Assembly: GCA_002007365.1 (NCBI GenBank)
Contig: LNZR01000070.1
Coordinates: 1-46,885 of the forward strand
Reading direction: 5' to 3'
Length of the DNA: 46,885 bases
DNA from: Epulopiscium sp. Nele67-Bin005
GTDB taxonomy: Bacteria > Bacillota > Clostridia > Lachnospirales > Cellulosilyticaceae
The first letter of the stretch is position 1, and each line of letters starts with the position of its first letter. A program made the position numbers and the translations under genes. Shown piece after piece: positions 17,023 to 25,514 of this stretch. Under the pieces are notes generated by a model. It saw only the letters and a list, made by a program, of their open reading frames with translations. It did not search any database and was not told where the DNA came from.

Positions 17023-18642
17023 ATGTTAGAAATAATTTACAAAGAAATAGCCGTAGGGGCAAAAGAAAGTTCTACATATTCAGCTATTAATTATCAGCAA
17101 AAACAAGACCCTGCACTTTTAAAATATGAACAAAATGATATAACTTACGGAAGTATAACAGAAACAAATCATACTATTTTACACTCAAAACGGACTCCTA
17201 TTGCAAGTGATTTAAGTCGTGTTGGATTGTGGAGTGATAAACAATGCTTAATAGATACTCAACTTTTAATGACACTTGACATTTCCCTTAGTGAAATCGT
17301 TGATATAAGAGGTATAACATTAACTTATGATAACTTGCTAAATGTTTTCCCTCAACAAGTAATTATAAAGTTTTATTTAAATGACAGTGTAATTTTTGAG
17401 AAAGAATTTGAAAATGATAATGTTATACAGCGTTTAGAAGATGATAATTTACAGCCATTCAATCGATTTGAAGTTAAATTTTATGATTTAAATATTAAGC
17501 AACATTTTTTAAAGATTAAACACATTCTCTTTGGGCTTGAAGAAATTATTCCAAATCGTGATATAAAAGCTACTGTAAAATTAGTGCAAGAAATAGATGA
17601 TACTAATCAAAAAATAAGTATTGATGAACTAGATTTAACATTTTTAGCACGTAAAGACTACAGATTTAAAACATATCAGCCATTGCAAGTTTCAGACCAA
17701 AGAGGATTGAGAGCCTATTTATTTTTAGACAAAATCAAGTGGAATAGTTATGATATTGTAAGTCTTGAGGCTTGTGATTATGTAAATATTTTGGATAAAT
17801 ACAATTTTTTAGGAGGATTTTTTGAAAATGCGTGTGCTATGGAAGTATTAACACAATTATTTGATACAGCAAATGTTCCGTGGAAAATTGATGATTACTT
17901 TGCAGGAGCAACTATATCTGGTCATTTGGAAATTATGACTTGTAGGGAAGCTCTTAATAAAATCTGTAATGCAATTAATGCAACGATTGTTACTGCTGAT
18001 TTAGACTATGTATATATTAAAAAATTATCAACTGATATAGTGAAAGAAATACCCAAAAATCATATATTTTCAGGAGCAAAAAGTAATAATAATAAAATTA
18101 AAATTACTGCAATAGAAATCACTGAATATACGTATTATGAAACAAATATTACAAAAGAACTTTATTTTAGTGAGCAGGAGCAAGAAGAAGTTTTTATAGA
18201 ATTTTCAGATGCTACATATAACTTAGAAATTAAAAATGGTGAGATTTTGGAAAGTAATGCGAATTATGCAATTATAAATGCTTTTGAAAACTGCTCTTTG
18301 ACAGGAAAAGAATATGATTATACTAAAACAGTCAAGGCGTGGCGTGATACTCAAAAGCTTGTAACAGATGTAGATAATATCGAAAAAATCAGTAGAAATA
18401 CATTAATTAGTACAAATAATAGTGAAGAGATACTTGAAATGTACAAGGATACTCTATTATTAACAGAAACATTAAATGTAACATTTGATATGGAAAATCT
18501 GAAAATTGGTGATGTAATATTGATTGATATTGGACTAAAAACTAAATATAAAGCACGAATTATAGAAGCAACATATAAATTATACGGTACACGAAACATA
18601 GGTACTTGTAAATTAAAAGTATTGGAGGAAATAGCAAAATAA
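17023..18642 (+). CDS. Baseplate / tail-tip protein (hub-like)
   Basis: This 539-aa protein follows the distal tail candidate, in the place of the tail-tip or tail-associated hub protein. The central part has YVNILDKYNFLGGFFENACA and AREALNKICNAINATIV-like segments (here CREALNKICNAINATIVTAD near 307-326), reminiscent of the domain III/IV region of phage hub proteins. The C-terminal 80 residues (MENLKIGDVILIDIGLKTKY) form an OB-like strand set, common in hub proteins that orient on DNA or tube. No peptidase motif was seen. Confidence 0.65.
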   Translation: MLEIIYKEIAVGAKESSTYSAINYQQKQDPALLKYEQNDITYGSITETNHTILHSKRTPIASDLSRVGLWSDKQCLIDTQLLMTLDISLSEIVDIRGITLTYDNLLNVFPQQVIIKFYLNDSVIFEKEFENDNVIQRLEDDNLQPFNRFEVKFYDLNIKQHFLKIKHILFGLEEIIPNRDIKATVKLVQEIDDTNQKISIDELDLTFLARKDYRFKTYQPLQVSDQRGLRAYLFLDKIKWNSYDIVSLEACDYVNILDKYNFLGGFFENACAMEVLTQLFDTANVPWKIDDYFAGATISGHLEIMTCREALNKICNAINATIVTADLDYVYIKKLSTDIVKEIPKNHIFSGAKSNNNKIKITAIEITEYTYYETNITKELYFSEQEQEEVFIEFSDATYNLEIKNGEILESNANYAIINAFENCSLTGKEYDYTKTVKAWRDTQKLVTDVDNIEKISRNTLISTNNSEEILEMYKDTLLLTETLNVTFDMENLKIGDVILIDIGLKTKYKARIIEATYKLYGTRNIGTCKLKVLEEIAK

Positions 18643-19238
18643 TGTTTTATGAATTGATAACAGATAGAAAAATTAATGATGTAAATGAACTACTAGAATT
18701 GATACAAAAAATTAAAGATAAAGTAGCAACAGAACATGAAGAAAGCTTGTTTTATCAAGGCATATCAAGAGGTGCTTATAATGTTTCGGATTTAAATAGA
18801 GTTGCTAAAGTTTATATGTTGCTAGATTATTTTTTGCAAAGAAGACTTTGGAAAGATTTAAATTTTGATGTTAAAATTTGGGAGAGTTCAGAAGCTCAAA
18901 CAACAGTATTTACAATTGATGATGTAGAATTGTATCTTACAAATCTTAATAAATTACAAACTGTATTTATTCAAAGAGAGCGTGACATTTTGCAAGATGA
19001 ATGGCTTGATTTGGATATTGCAAATGAAATAGAAGAATTTTTAATTAAGTTTTATGATTGTTTAATGACTCAACTTTCTGTACAAAATCATTTAAGTTTC
19101 AAACTGGGGGTTAAACGATTTGATAGAGTTTACAAAAACACTTGGGAAGATTTATCACATTTTTTTGCAACGTTTGGAGATATTGAACTATCTCAATTGA
19201 GTTTTGATGAGCTTTGTTATGGAAAGTTGGTGAATTAA
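18642..19238 (+). CDS. Baseplate-associated protein, unknown
   Basis: This 198-aa protein is mainly helical, with YNVSDLNRVAKVYMLLDYFL near residues 46-65. A C-terminal ...HLSFKLGVKRFDRVYKNTWED follows. Similar small helical proteins lie between hub and fibre genes in clostridial siphophages, but I cannot assign a family or role. TAATG-type overlaps with both neighbours show strict translational coupling within the tail module. Confidence 0.6.
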   Translation: MFYELITDRKINDVNELLELIQKIKDKVATEHEESLFYQGISRGAYNVSDLNRVAKVYMLLDYFLQRRLWKDLNFDVKIWESSEAQTTVFTIDDVELYLTNLNKLQTVFIQRERDILQDEWLDLDIANEIEEFLIKFYDCLMTQLSVQNHLSFKLGVKRFDRVYKNTWEDLSHFFATFGDIELSQLSFDELCYGKLVN

Positions 19239-20860
19239 TGTCATTGGTTTTGTTAGCAAGTAGTGATGCATTTGATATAAATAAAATAAATTATAATCTC
19301 CAATATTTAGACACAAAAACAGAAGTAATTGAAAAGGAGCTTGATAATTTAGATGAAATTATTAAAAATATATCACAAAACAGAGAAGATATACAAGCAT
19401 TACAAGAAGCGTTTGATAATTTAGATTTAACGAGTGAAATTAATGAAATTATTGCTAATTTACAAAATGATGTAACTTTTTTAGAAAGTGAATTTAGTGA
19501 TATAACTAAAACTCTAGATGAATTTGAAGTAAGTCAAATCAAACAAGATAGCTTAATTGATTTTTTGCAAGGAGCAGTTGAAGACTTAGAAACTGCAACA
19601 TTACAATATAAACAAAACTTAGGAACTAGTACAGATTTTAATTCAGTGATAGAAGAAGGGTTTTATGTTGTATCTGGATATAATTTTAAAAATTCTCCTT
19701 ATGACGATATCGACGTTAGTTATTATTTACTACAAGGCTTGCTTACAGTAAGAGTTGTACAAACATTCATAGTTCAAGAATTGATATTGCGAACTAATAG
19801 TAATTATTGTACACAACGATTAACAAGAGTTTGTTATGCTGATGCATGGAACAAATGGTTTGCTCATGCAACATCATCTAATATTTTGACTGCACGCAAT
19901 GCAACAGATGAAAGAACTATCGTGAAGCTAAGAGGTAATTCGGCGATTAATTTTGGAGTAGATTTATACGCAAAAGAAGCTGATGAGGTATTATCTTATG
20001 CTACATATCATAATGGGGAATACAAAACAGAAAAAGAAATTTGTACAACTGATACTGTAAGTAGTTTGGTTGAAAAATCAATTGATGCTATAGCTGGAAA
20101 TGTAGATGATGTATTAGAAATTACAAAGCAAGAACTTATTGACCACATTACAAGTGAACTTAGCAAAAAATTAGATATCACTTCTAATAATTATATACGC
20201 TCGTTTACTGATAATACTTTGAGTGATGAAGACTTACAAAATAATAACTTTCCATACCCATATGTAACTATGGTACCAGCTGCAGCAACAAAGTTAGGAC
20301 TACCTGTAAACTCTTATTATCACGTGTGTTACTATCGACATTACCACGGAAACGGCTACGGTTTTCAAATTGCTTATCCACTAAGTCACGATGGAGATGT
20401 TATGTATCGTCGTAGTGGAGGAACTAACTGGGGGAGCTGGAAACAACTATCAGGGACTACAGAAAATACAGAAACAGAAGTAACAACTCCAACTACTAGT
20501 GAAAAGACGGCATTTTCACTTACTGCAAATAGTACCACATATACAATTAATGCCCAGAACTGTTTTGTAAAAGATGATATTGTATATATATCAGCCTCAA
20601 TAAGGACATCAGCAACAACTACACTTGTAAATGGTACATTAAGCGTAGTTTCATTGCCAGCTGAGTATGCTCCAGCGTTTGCAACACCTCTAGCTGGATT
20701 TGGTTCTAGTAATAGTACATATACTCTTAGTTTGAGTCATGGAGCAGTTACGGCATATGTACGAACAAATGGGGCAATTGAAGTGTTTGTGCTTGACGCT
20801 GGTAGTACAGCAAGTGGTATTAAGCAATTTGTAATAAATGGTTCATATCCATTAAAGTAA
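19238..20860 (+). CDS. Tail fibre with two knob-like domains
   Basis: This 540-aa protein starts at the ATG overlapping the previous stop (TAATG). An N-terminal coiled coil covers residues about 15-130. It is followed by a first pyocin-knob-like domain (GFYVVSGYNFKNSPYDDIDV ... CYADAWNKWFAHAT). A second knob lies near 385-408 (YGFQIAYPLSHDGDVMYRRS then WGSWKQLSG). A Thr/Ser-rich C-terminal beta domain of about 125 residues probably binds the host surface. The double knob with coiled coil fits a trimeric receptor-binding fibre. Confidence 0.75.
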   Translation: MSLVLLASSDAFDINKINYNLQYLDTKTEVIEKELDNLDEIIKNISQNREDIQALQEAFDNLDLTSEINEIIANLQNDVTFLESEFSDITKTLDEFEVSQIKQDSLIDFLQGAVEDLETATLQYKQNLGTSTDFNSVIEEGFYVVSGYNFKNSPYDDIDVSYYLLQGLLTVRVVQTFIVQELILRTNSNYCTQRLTRVCYADAWNKWFAHATSSNILTARNATDERTIVKLRGNSAINFGVDLYAKEADEVLSYATYHNGEYKTEKEICTTDTVSSLVEKSIDAIAGNVDDVLEITKQELIDHITSELSKKLDITSNNYIRSFTDNTLSDEDLQNNNFPYPYVTMVPAAATKLGLPVNSYYHVCYYRHYHGNGYGFQIAYPLSHDGDVMYRRSGGTNWGSWKQLSGTTENTETEVTTPTTSEKTAFSLTANSTTYTINAQNCFVKDDIVYISASIRTSATTTLVNGTLSVVSLPAEYAPAFATPLAGFGSSNSTYTLSLSHGAVTAYVRTNGAIEVFVLDAGSTASGIKQFVINGSYPLK

Positions 20861-20884
20861 AAATTAAAGTAAAAGGAGGAAAGT

Positions 20885-21616
20885 ATGGAATTATTTCCAC
20901 TGAAAACAGATTATTTAGATGATGAAATACAAACAAATACAAATAGAAAATATAATATTACTGAAAATAGCGATGGAACACACGCTATTTTAGATGTAAC
21001 AAATTATATACAAGAAGGTGATATATTTGCTGCTAAAGATATTAATACTACAAACGAAGCAATTAATAGTTTAAAAATTGATGTTGATGAATTGAAAAAC
21101 AGTTCTGGGGGTAGCAGTTCAGGAGGTGTTAGTGGAGGTCTGGTTTGTGCAATGTGGAATGCACGACTAACGTTAAGTCAAGATGATAGATTAACAAGTT
21201 CAACTTCTTTACACGCTCCAAAATCATTAATATCAACATTTAATAATGAAGTGGTAGAAAAAATATATGTACCAATGGCAACAAAAAGTAATACTGAATT
21301 TGAAGTATTAGCATTTAGACCAAAATTATATGGTAGTTATTATGTCAAAGCTACAGCAACAGTAAGTAGCAATACTGGTGGAGATTTCATATTAAAATTA
21401 GCAAATACTGATAATGTAAGTGAATATGTTACTTATTCTAACAATTGTATAGCATTGAGTGATACTATTTTTCAAGTTCAAAGCGATGGATATTTTGGTA
21501 TTGGAGATGTGTATAATGACAAAACATTTGCACTTTTCGTGGAAGGTTCAATTTTTGCAAATACTGAATTGGGACTATATGTAAGATTGGAAGTACATTA
21601 CCTAGGAAGCAATTAA
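20885..21616 (+). CDS. Second tail fibre / receptor-binding-type protein
   Basis: This 243-aa protein is separated from the first fibre by 24 bp with AAGGAGG. The N-terminal 75 residues may dock to the baseplate. A short coiled segment (NEAINSLKIDVDELKNSSGG) and a Gly/Ser linker near 78-90 follow. The C-terminal 150 residues are beta-rich (YYVKATATVSSNTGGDFILK ... LYVRLEVHYLG), in the style of C1q/TNF-like jelly rolls found in phage heads of receptor-binding proteins. Family not confirmed. Confidence 0.6.
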   Translation: MELFPLKTDYLDDEIQTNTNRKYNITENSDGTHAILDVTNYIQEGDIFAAKDINTTNEAINSLKIDVDELKNSSGGSSSGGVSGGLVCAMWNARLTLSQDDRLTSSTSLHAPKSLISTFNNEVVEKIYVPMATKSNTEFEVLAFRPKLYGSYYVKATATVSSNTGGDFILKLANTDNVSEYVTYSNNCIALSDTIFQVQSDGYFGIGDVYNDKTFALFVEGSIFANTELGLYVRLEVHYLGSN

Positions 21617-21631
21617 TGTAGGAGGGGTAAA

Positions 21632-21940
21632 ATGCAACAAGAAATAGGAGAAAAATTAGGTAGGATACTAGCATTAACAGAAAATAATGCACAAAGATTA
21701 AATGTTCTAGAAAATAAGGTTGATGATAATTTGATAGTGTCAAACGATACGCACAAAAATGTTGCATTACTATCACAACGTTTAGAAATAGTTGAGAAAA
21801 CTTCAACAAAAAATGAAAATCGGCTTGATGAAATTGATGCAAAGCCAAATAAATTATTAGACTCATTTCAACAAAATGCAGTTGGGTACATTGCGATGGC
21901 AATTACAGCTGGAATATTAGCTAACAGTATTATTTTATAA
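21632..21940 (+). CDS. XhlA-like lysis-associated membrane protein
   Basis: This 102-aa protein resembles haemolysin XhlA of PBSX. A long coiled coil covers residues about 5-70, and a single C-terminal membrane helix covers about 84-101 (AVGYIAMAITAGILANSIIL). In PBSX-like phages XhlA works with the holin and the endolysin in host lysis. The gene is directly followed by holin and endolysin genes here, which supports the assignment. A strong AGGAGGGG precedes the start. Confidence 0.7.
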   Translation: MQQEIGEKLGRILALTENNAQRLNVLENKVDDNLIVSNDTHKNVALLSQRLEIVEKTSTKNENRLDEIDAKPNKLLDSFQQNAVGYIAMAITAGILANSIIL

Positions 21941-21952
21941 AGGGGTGGATAA

Positions 21953-22162
21953 TTGAAAAAAGCAGGGATTGTATATCAATTTTGTATATTACTTACAATC
22001 ATAGCACTAACTTTATTTTTTGCGCTGAAAAATGGGGAACTCAATGGAACTTTAGTTGGAATTCTCAGTGGTGTAATGATGGGTATGGGTTTTGATACTA
22101 GTGGAGAAGTGAAAATTAAATCTAAGCAACAACAAACTACTAATTTGCAGGAGGATAAATGA
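21953..22162 (+). CDS. Phage holin, TTG start
   Basis: This 69-aa protein has two hydrophobic segments, at about residues 7-25 (VYQFCILLTIIALTLFFAL) and 31-47 (NGTLVGILSGVMMGMGF), and a basic-polar tail. That is the small two-helix holin layout. The start is TTG with GGGGTGG upstream; no ATG is available at the start of the hydrophobic region, and the low-strength start may limit expression. It overlaps the endolysin start by four bases (ATGA). Confidence 0.75.
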   Translation: MKKAGIVYQFCILLTIIALTLFFALKNGELNGTLVGILSGVMMGMGFDTSGEVKIKSKQQQTTNLQEDK

Positions 22163-23403
22163 TGAAAATTTATATTGATGCTGGTCATCGCAACAATCAA
22201 AACGACTTTGGAGCAGTCGGAAATGGCTACAAAGAAAGTGCATTAGCATTAACAGTTTCTGACGAACTAAAAACTAAACTTGAAAATTTAGGGATAACTT
22301 GTTATATGTCTAGAAATTCGGAAGCTGAATATTTGAGCTTGCAGGAAAGAACTAATAAAGCAAATAGCTTAGGAGTTGATTTATATCTATGCGTCCATAT
22401 TAATGCAGCAACAGCAACAACAGCTAATGGATTTGAGTGCTTATATAAACACAATGCAACTTTGAGCAATTTGATTTGCGATAACGTATGTAATTCAACA
22501 GGGCAAAGAAATCGAGGGGCTAAACAGCGTACTGATTTGCACGTTCTAAATAGCTCAAAAATGGAAGCTGTATTATTGGAGATGTGTTTTATCTCTAATG
22601 TAGATGATTTGCAATATGTACTTGATGATGCATTAAGAAATAAAGCTACAGACGCTGTCGTAAATGCAATCGTAACACACTTTAAATACGAAGTTGCTCC
22701 TACAAGTAATAATATTATTCCTATTAATAAAGAAGAAACTCGTACACAAATTGTAGCCAAAACTACTAGTACCATAGCTAAAATGAAGACTTGGGCAAAA
22801 ACCAAAGGAGCTACACAAACATTTATTGATAATGCTGATACATATTTTGTGGTATGTAATGTACTTGGAATAAATGCAACTATAGCGTATGCTCAATATG
22901 GATATGAAAGTGGGTTTGGGAAGCATACAGGGGTAGTTGATGAAAGTTTTTGTAATCCCTGTGGACTAAAAACCAACATCGGTGGAGATTGCAAAGACCC
23001 TAACGCCCACCAAAGGTTTCTGAATTGGAAAGAAGGTATCATGGCACACGTCGACCATATCGCATTGTATGCAGGGCTTCCGAATTATCCAAAAGAAACT
23101 ACTTTCGACCCTAGACATTTTCAATATCTTTATGGATTAGGAGCAACTATTGAAGATTTATCCAATTCTTGGTGTCCTTCAAATCCTGACTATGCCAATA
23201 AACTTCTAAGTTTTGTTGCTGAAATTGAAAATACTTTAGTGGAAGATGAACCAAATCCGACAATTGAAATTGCGCTAGACGGAATAATAAAAAAAGTGGA
23301 AGCTATAAACATTGGAGGTCACAATTTTGTAAAACTTAGAGATTTAGCATGCGATAAAATTAAAATTGATTATGATAAAATACCAATAGTGACCATTATA
23401 TAA
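22159..23403 (+). CDS. Bifunctional endolysin: amidase plus glucosaminidase-like domain
   Basis: This 414-aa wall hydrolase has two catalytic parts. Residues 1-175 are an N-acetylmuramoyl-L-alanine amidase of the Amidase_3 type: the zinc ligands include the His of DAGH (residues 7-10), a Glu in GNGYKES, and the His of CVHINA. The conserved Glu of VLLEMCFISN is also present. Residues about 210-355 look like a glucosaminidase/lysozyme-type domain (ATIAYAQYGYESGFGKHTG with a candidate catalytic Glu, CNPCGLKTN, YLYGLGATIEDLSNSWCP). The last 40 residues start a stalk/copper-amine-oxidase-N-like repeat (NIGGHNFVKLRDLAC) but end soon after. RBS AGGAGG. Confidence 0.85.
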   Translation: MMKIYIDAGHRNNQNDFGAVGNGYKESALALTVSDELKTKLENLGITCYMSRNSEAEYLSLQERTNKANSLGVDLYLCVHINAATATTANGFECLYKHNATLSNLICDNVCNSTGQRNRGAKQRTDLHVLNSSKMEAVLLEMCFISNVDDLQYVLDDALRNKATDAVVNAIVTHFKYEVAPTSNNIIPINKEETRTQIVAKTTSTIAKMKTWAKTKGATQTFIDNADTYFVVCNVLGINATIAYAQYGYESGFGKHTGVVDESFCNPCGLKTNIGGDCKDPNAHQRFLNWKEGIMAHVDHIALYAGLPNYPKETTFDPRHFQYLYGLGATIEDLSNSWCPSNPDYANKLLSFVAEIENTLVEDEPNPTIEIALDGIIKKVEAINIGGHNFVKLRDLACDKIKIDYDKIPIVTII

Positions 23404-23410
23404 CAATAAA

Positions 23411-23446
23411 ATCCCCCCCAAAAAACTAAATTGTTTTGGGGGGGAT
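23411..23446. terminator. Convergent terminator between late and early operons
   Basis: A 16-bp stem (ATCCCCCCCAAAAAAC with GTTTTGGGGGGGAT, one offset) with a six-base loop lies between the endolysin stop and the convergent early operon stop. It lacks a long T-run but can serve both strands. Confidence 0.65.
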
Positions 23447-23453
23447 TATTATG

Positions 23454-23648
23454 TTATATGTTTAACCAGTCGGCAAGCTTAGCAAAACAAAGTTTTCTAT
23501 TTCTCATTTTACCTCCATGCCATTTTAATACTTTCCAAAGATTTGACGCTAAAATAAAATTATCTTTGGAAGCTTCTTCAACGCTGTTATATACTGCAAC
23601 AATTTCACCAGTATAGTAATCTAACTGTACAACTCTAGTTCTCTTCAT
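23454..23648 (-). CDS. Single NUMOD1-like module protein
   Basis: This 64-aa protein consists of one module: VVQLDYYTGEIVAVYNSVEE, then AASKDN-like helix and GGKMRNRKLCF. It matches the pattern of NUMOD1, a small DNA-binding module otherwise seen attached to homing endonucleases. The same module occurs twice in the gene at 24336-24752. No nuclease domain is present. It overlaps the 48-aa gene by 14 bp and ends the leftward early operon. A DNA-binding or regulatory role is inference. Confidence 0.65.
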   Translation of the reverse strand: MKRTRVVQLDYYTGEIVAVYNSVEEASKDNFILASNLWKVLKWHGGKMRNRKLCFAKLADWLNI

Positions 23649-23781
23649 CTTTCCAAACCTCTAATAAAGTTGTATCTAGTTTTTCTAAGCTTGTAATTTT
23701 CACATTCCCGTTGATGATAGTTACTATATATTTTTCGCTTTCATCAATTTCAATTATTTGGTTGTTCACTTCAATTCTCAT
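23635..23781 (-). CDS. Small acidic protein, 48 aa
   Basis: This short frame begins MRIEVNNQIIEIDESEKYIV and ends LLEVWKDEEN. It has a strong ribosome binding site (GGAGGG, 6-7 nt before ATG) and overlaps the following NUMOD1-like gene start by 14 bp, so it is very likely translated. Strand-turn-strand pattern followed by an acidic helix; family unknown. Confidence 0.6.
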   Translation of the reverse strand: MRIEVNNQIIEIDESEKYIVTIINGNVKITSLEKLDTTLLEVWKDEEN

Positions 23782-23798
23782 ATATTCCCTCCAAATCC

Positions 23799-23818
23799 TC
23801 CCCCCAAACTAGGGGGGT
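23799..23818. other. C6/G6 hairpin in the early operon
   Basis: CCCCCC-AAACTA-GGGGGG lies between ssb and the 48-aa gene. In the leftward transcript it folds immediately before the AGGAGG of the small gene. A similar hairpin precedes the antirepressor gene at 25486-25508. Confidence 0.6.
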
Positions 23819-23827
23819 AATTAATAT

Positions 23828-24286
23828 TTAAAATGGTAAATCAAAATCATCTTCACCATCACCAACAATCATATTCACCTTAGCCTGAACTTCTCCTGGG
23901 ACAAATGGCGTTTGTTGTGGCTGGAATGAAGCACTATTATTAGATACTTCATTGGCTTGAGATGATGCCTTACTCTCTGCAAAATGTTGCTCCTCAATAA
24001 CAACTTTTGGTGTTATACGTTTAACGTTTTGTTGGTCTGTCCAATTATCCATTTGCAGTTTTCCAACAACAGAAACCAGCTGACCTTTTCTAAAATATTT
24101 ACTAGCAAACTCACCAGCTTTACCAAACGCTACACATTCAATAAAATCTACATCTGGCTCACCTTGCTTTGCAAACTGTCTTCTAACTGCAAGCCCGTAT
24201 TTTGTAACTGCAACAGGTTGTGCCGATTGTGAATATTTAATTTCTGGTTCTCTTGTTAAACGTCCCATCAAAATAATTTTATTCAT
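23828..24286 (-). CDS. ssb: Single-stranded DNA-binding protein
   Basis: This 152-aa SSB coats single-stranded DNA during phage replication. The OB fold covers residues 1-105 (MNKIILMGRLTREPEIKYS, FIECVAFGKAGEFASKYFRK, GKLQMDNWTDQQ). A disordered Gln/Ser/Asn-rich linker follows. The protein ends in the acidic partner-recruiting tip DDFDLPF. Located in the early operon with the DnaC-like loader, replication initiator and Bet, so it is the phage's own SSB. Confidence 0.95.
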   Translation of the reverse strand: MNKIILMGRLTREPEIKYSQSAQPVAVTKYGLAVRRQFAKQGEPDVDFIECVAFGKAGEFASKYFRKGQLVSVVGKLQMDNWTDQQNVKRITPKVVIEEQHFAESKASSQANEVSNNSASFQPQQTPFVPGEVQAKVNMIVGDGEDDFDLPF

Positions 24287-24335
24287 AAGAACTTTTCCTC
24301 CTATCGTCCCACCCTCCCAACCTTAAATATACTTC

Positions 24336-24752
24336 TTAATCTTTGACTTCACTAAATCGCAACTGCTTGTTTCTCATTTTCCCACCTTTTTTTAGTGTTC
24401 GGCTCAAGTTTGTTTTGTCTAGTGAGTTCTTTTCAGCAGCAATTGTGATTGATGGATACACTTCGAGTATTTCTCCTGTGTAGAAGTCTAGCTTAGCAAT
24501 TTTTTTCCCGTTGAAACTTTTTCTTTTGAAAGTTAGTTTAGGTTCTACATAATTTGTTATTTTTTCAAATTCATCACATCTAACAAATCTAAGCTTTTTT
24601 TGGTACATAATGCCACCGTTTGATTTTAAAACTATTCGCAAGTACTGTTCTGTAATATAATTATCTTGTGCAGCATCTCTAATTGTTAGATACTCCTCAA
24701 TTACCTCACCAGTTTTATAGTCCAATTGTATAACCCCTATTTCTTTAGGCAT
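24336..24752 (-). CDS. Tandem NUMOD1-like module protein
   Basis: This 138-aa protein contains two copies of the module of the 64-aa gene. The first is VIQLDYKTGEVIEEYLTIRD ... GGIMYQKKLRFV. The second is IAKLDFYTGEILEVYPSITI ... GGKMRNKQLRF. The two are joined by a basic linker (TFKRKSFNGKK). The start at 24752 is fixed by AGGAGGAGG 5 nt upstream; a longer reading would run through the antirepressor gene. It overlaps the antirepressor stop by 8 bp. NUMOD1 modules recognise DNA in homing endonucleases; here they stand alone. Confidence 0.65.
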   Translation of the reverse strand: MPKEIGVIQLDYKTGEVIEEYLTIRDAAQDNYITEQYLRIVLKSNGGIMYQKKLRFVRCDEFEKITNYVEPKLTFKRKSFNGKKIAKLDFYTGEILEVYPSITIAAEKNSLDKTNLSRTLKKGGKMRNKQLRFSEVKD

Positions 24753-25464
24753 AACTACCTCCTCCTTGGTGCTTAACAAGTCTATGTATGAACTCACGTC
24801 CAACCTCTGTCCATACCATACTATGATAAGTTTTCCCATCGGAAATGTGGGTACGATACTTAACATAGCCTTTCCCATCGTAGCAAGCATACAACGCCCA
24901 CACATTGCCCTTTTTGTATTGAACACCTGCTTTAGCCAAAAACTTATTTAACCAAATTGCAGTTGTTCCAAGTTCTTTAGCAATAACCGAAATTGTTATT
25001 TCGCTGCTAGTATCTAATACAGCGTCATAATGTTCAATTTTTGGTTTATTTATTTCGATTTCAGCTAAAAGTTTTTGTTGCTCCTGCTTGATGAGACGTT
25101 GTTCTTTGGCGTACTTTTCAGCTCTTAGAATTCTGTCATCAATTTCCCAACTGTCTTTCTTCAGTTCGGAAAGTTCTTTTTCAACTTGCAGGAAGTATTG
25201 CCTAACTTGCTTCCCGATATCTGACCTTTGTAGCATAGCAATTTCTTTTGCCATACTGATAGTTAGGCAGTGGTCAAAATAAGTAGTTTCGTTCCCTTGA
25301 GCTGTTAGTCTTTTTTGACTAATAGCTATAAAGTCTGTATTTTCAATAAATCCGTATTCTGTCATACGTTCAAACCACTTTGTATATTGCGTCCCAACTT
25401 CCAAAGCCTCGTGTAATTCTCTACCACTCACCGTAGCATCGTCATGTACTTTCACTAATTCCAT
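24745..25464 (-). CDS. Phage antirepressor (AntA/KilAC type)
   Basis: This 239-aa protein joins two domains. Residues about 8-85 form an AntA/AntB domain (VSGRELHEALEVGTQYTKWF, YFDHCLTISMAKEIAML). A coiled coil lies around 90-135. The C-terminal KilAC domain spans about 145-235 (ITISVIAKELGTTAIWLNKF, YKKGNVWALYACYDGKGYVK, WTEVGREFIHRL). Such proteins counter the phage repressor or regulate early genes. RBS AGGAGGAG before the ATG. It is the first gene after the DnaC-like loader on the leftward operon. Confidence 0.88.
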   Translation of the reverse strand: MELVKVHDDATVSGRELHEALEVGTQYTKWFERMTEYGFIENTDFIAISQKRLTAQGNETTYFDHCLTISMAKEIAMLQRSDIGKQVRQYFLQVEKELSELKKDSWEIDDRILRAEKYAKEQRLIKQEQQKLLAEIEINKPKIEHYDAVLDTSSEITISVIAKELGTTAIWLNKFLAKAGVQYKKGNVWALYACYDGKGYVKYRTHISDGKTYHSMVWTEVGREFIHRLVKHQGGGSYA

Positions 25465-25485
25465 TTTTTCTCCTCCTGTATTTGC

Positions 25486-25508
25486 TACCCCCCAAAATTT
25501 GAGGGGTA
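25486..25508. other. Hairpin before the antirepressor gene
   Basis: TACCCCCCAAA and TTTGAGGGGTA form a stem in the 50-bp gap between the helicase-loader gene and the antirepressor gene. In the leftward mRNA it lies just ahead of the antirepressor ribosome binding site, as at 23799-23818. Confidence 0.5.
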
Positions 25509-25514
25509 TGTAAT

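Noticed and set aside
22302-22926. Minus-strand open frames opposite the endolysin
   Set aside because: They have no start signals and lie fully under a convincing enzyme gene.
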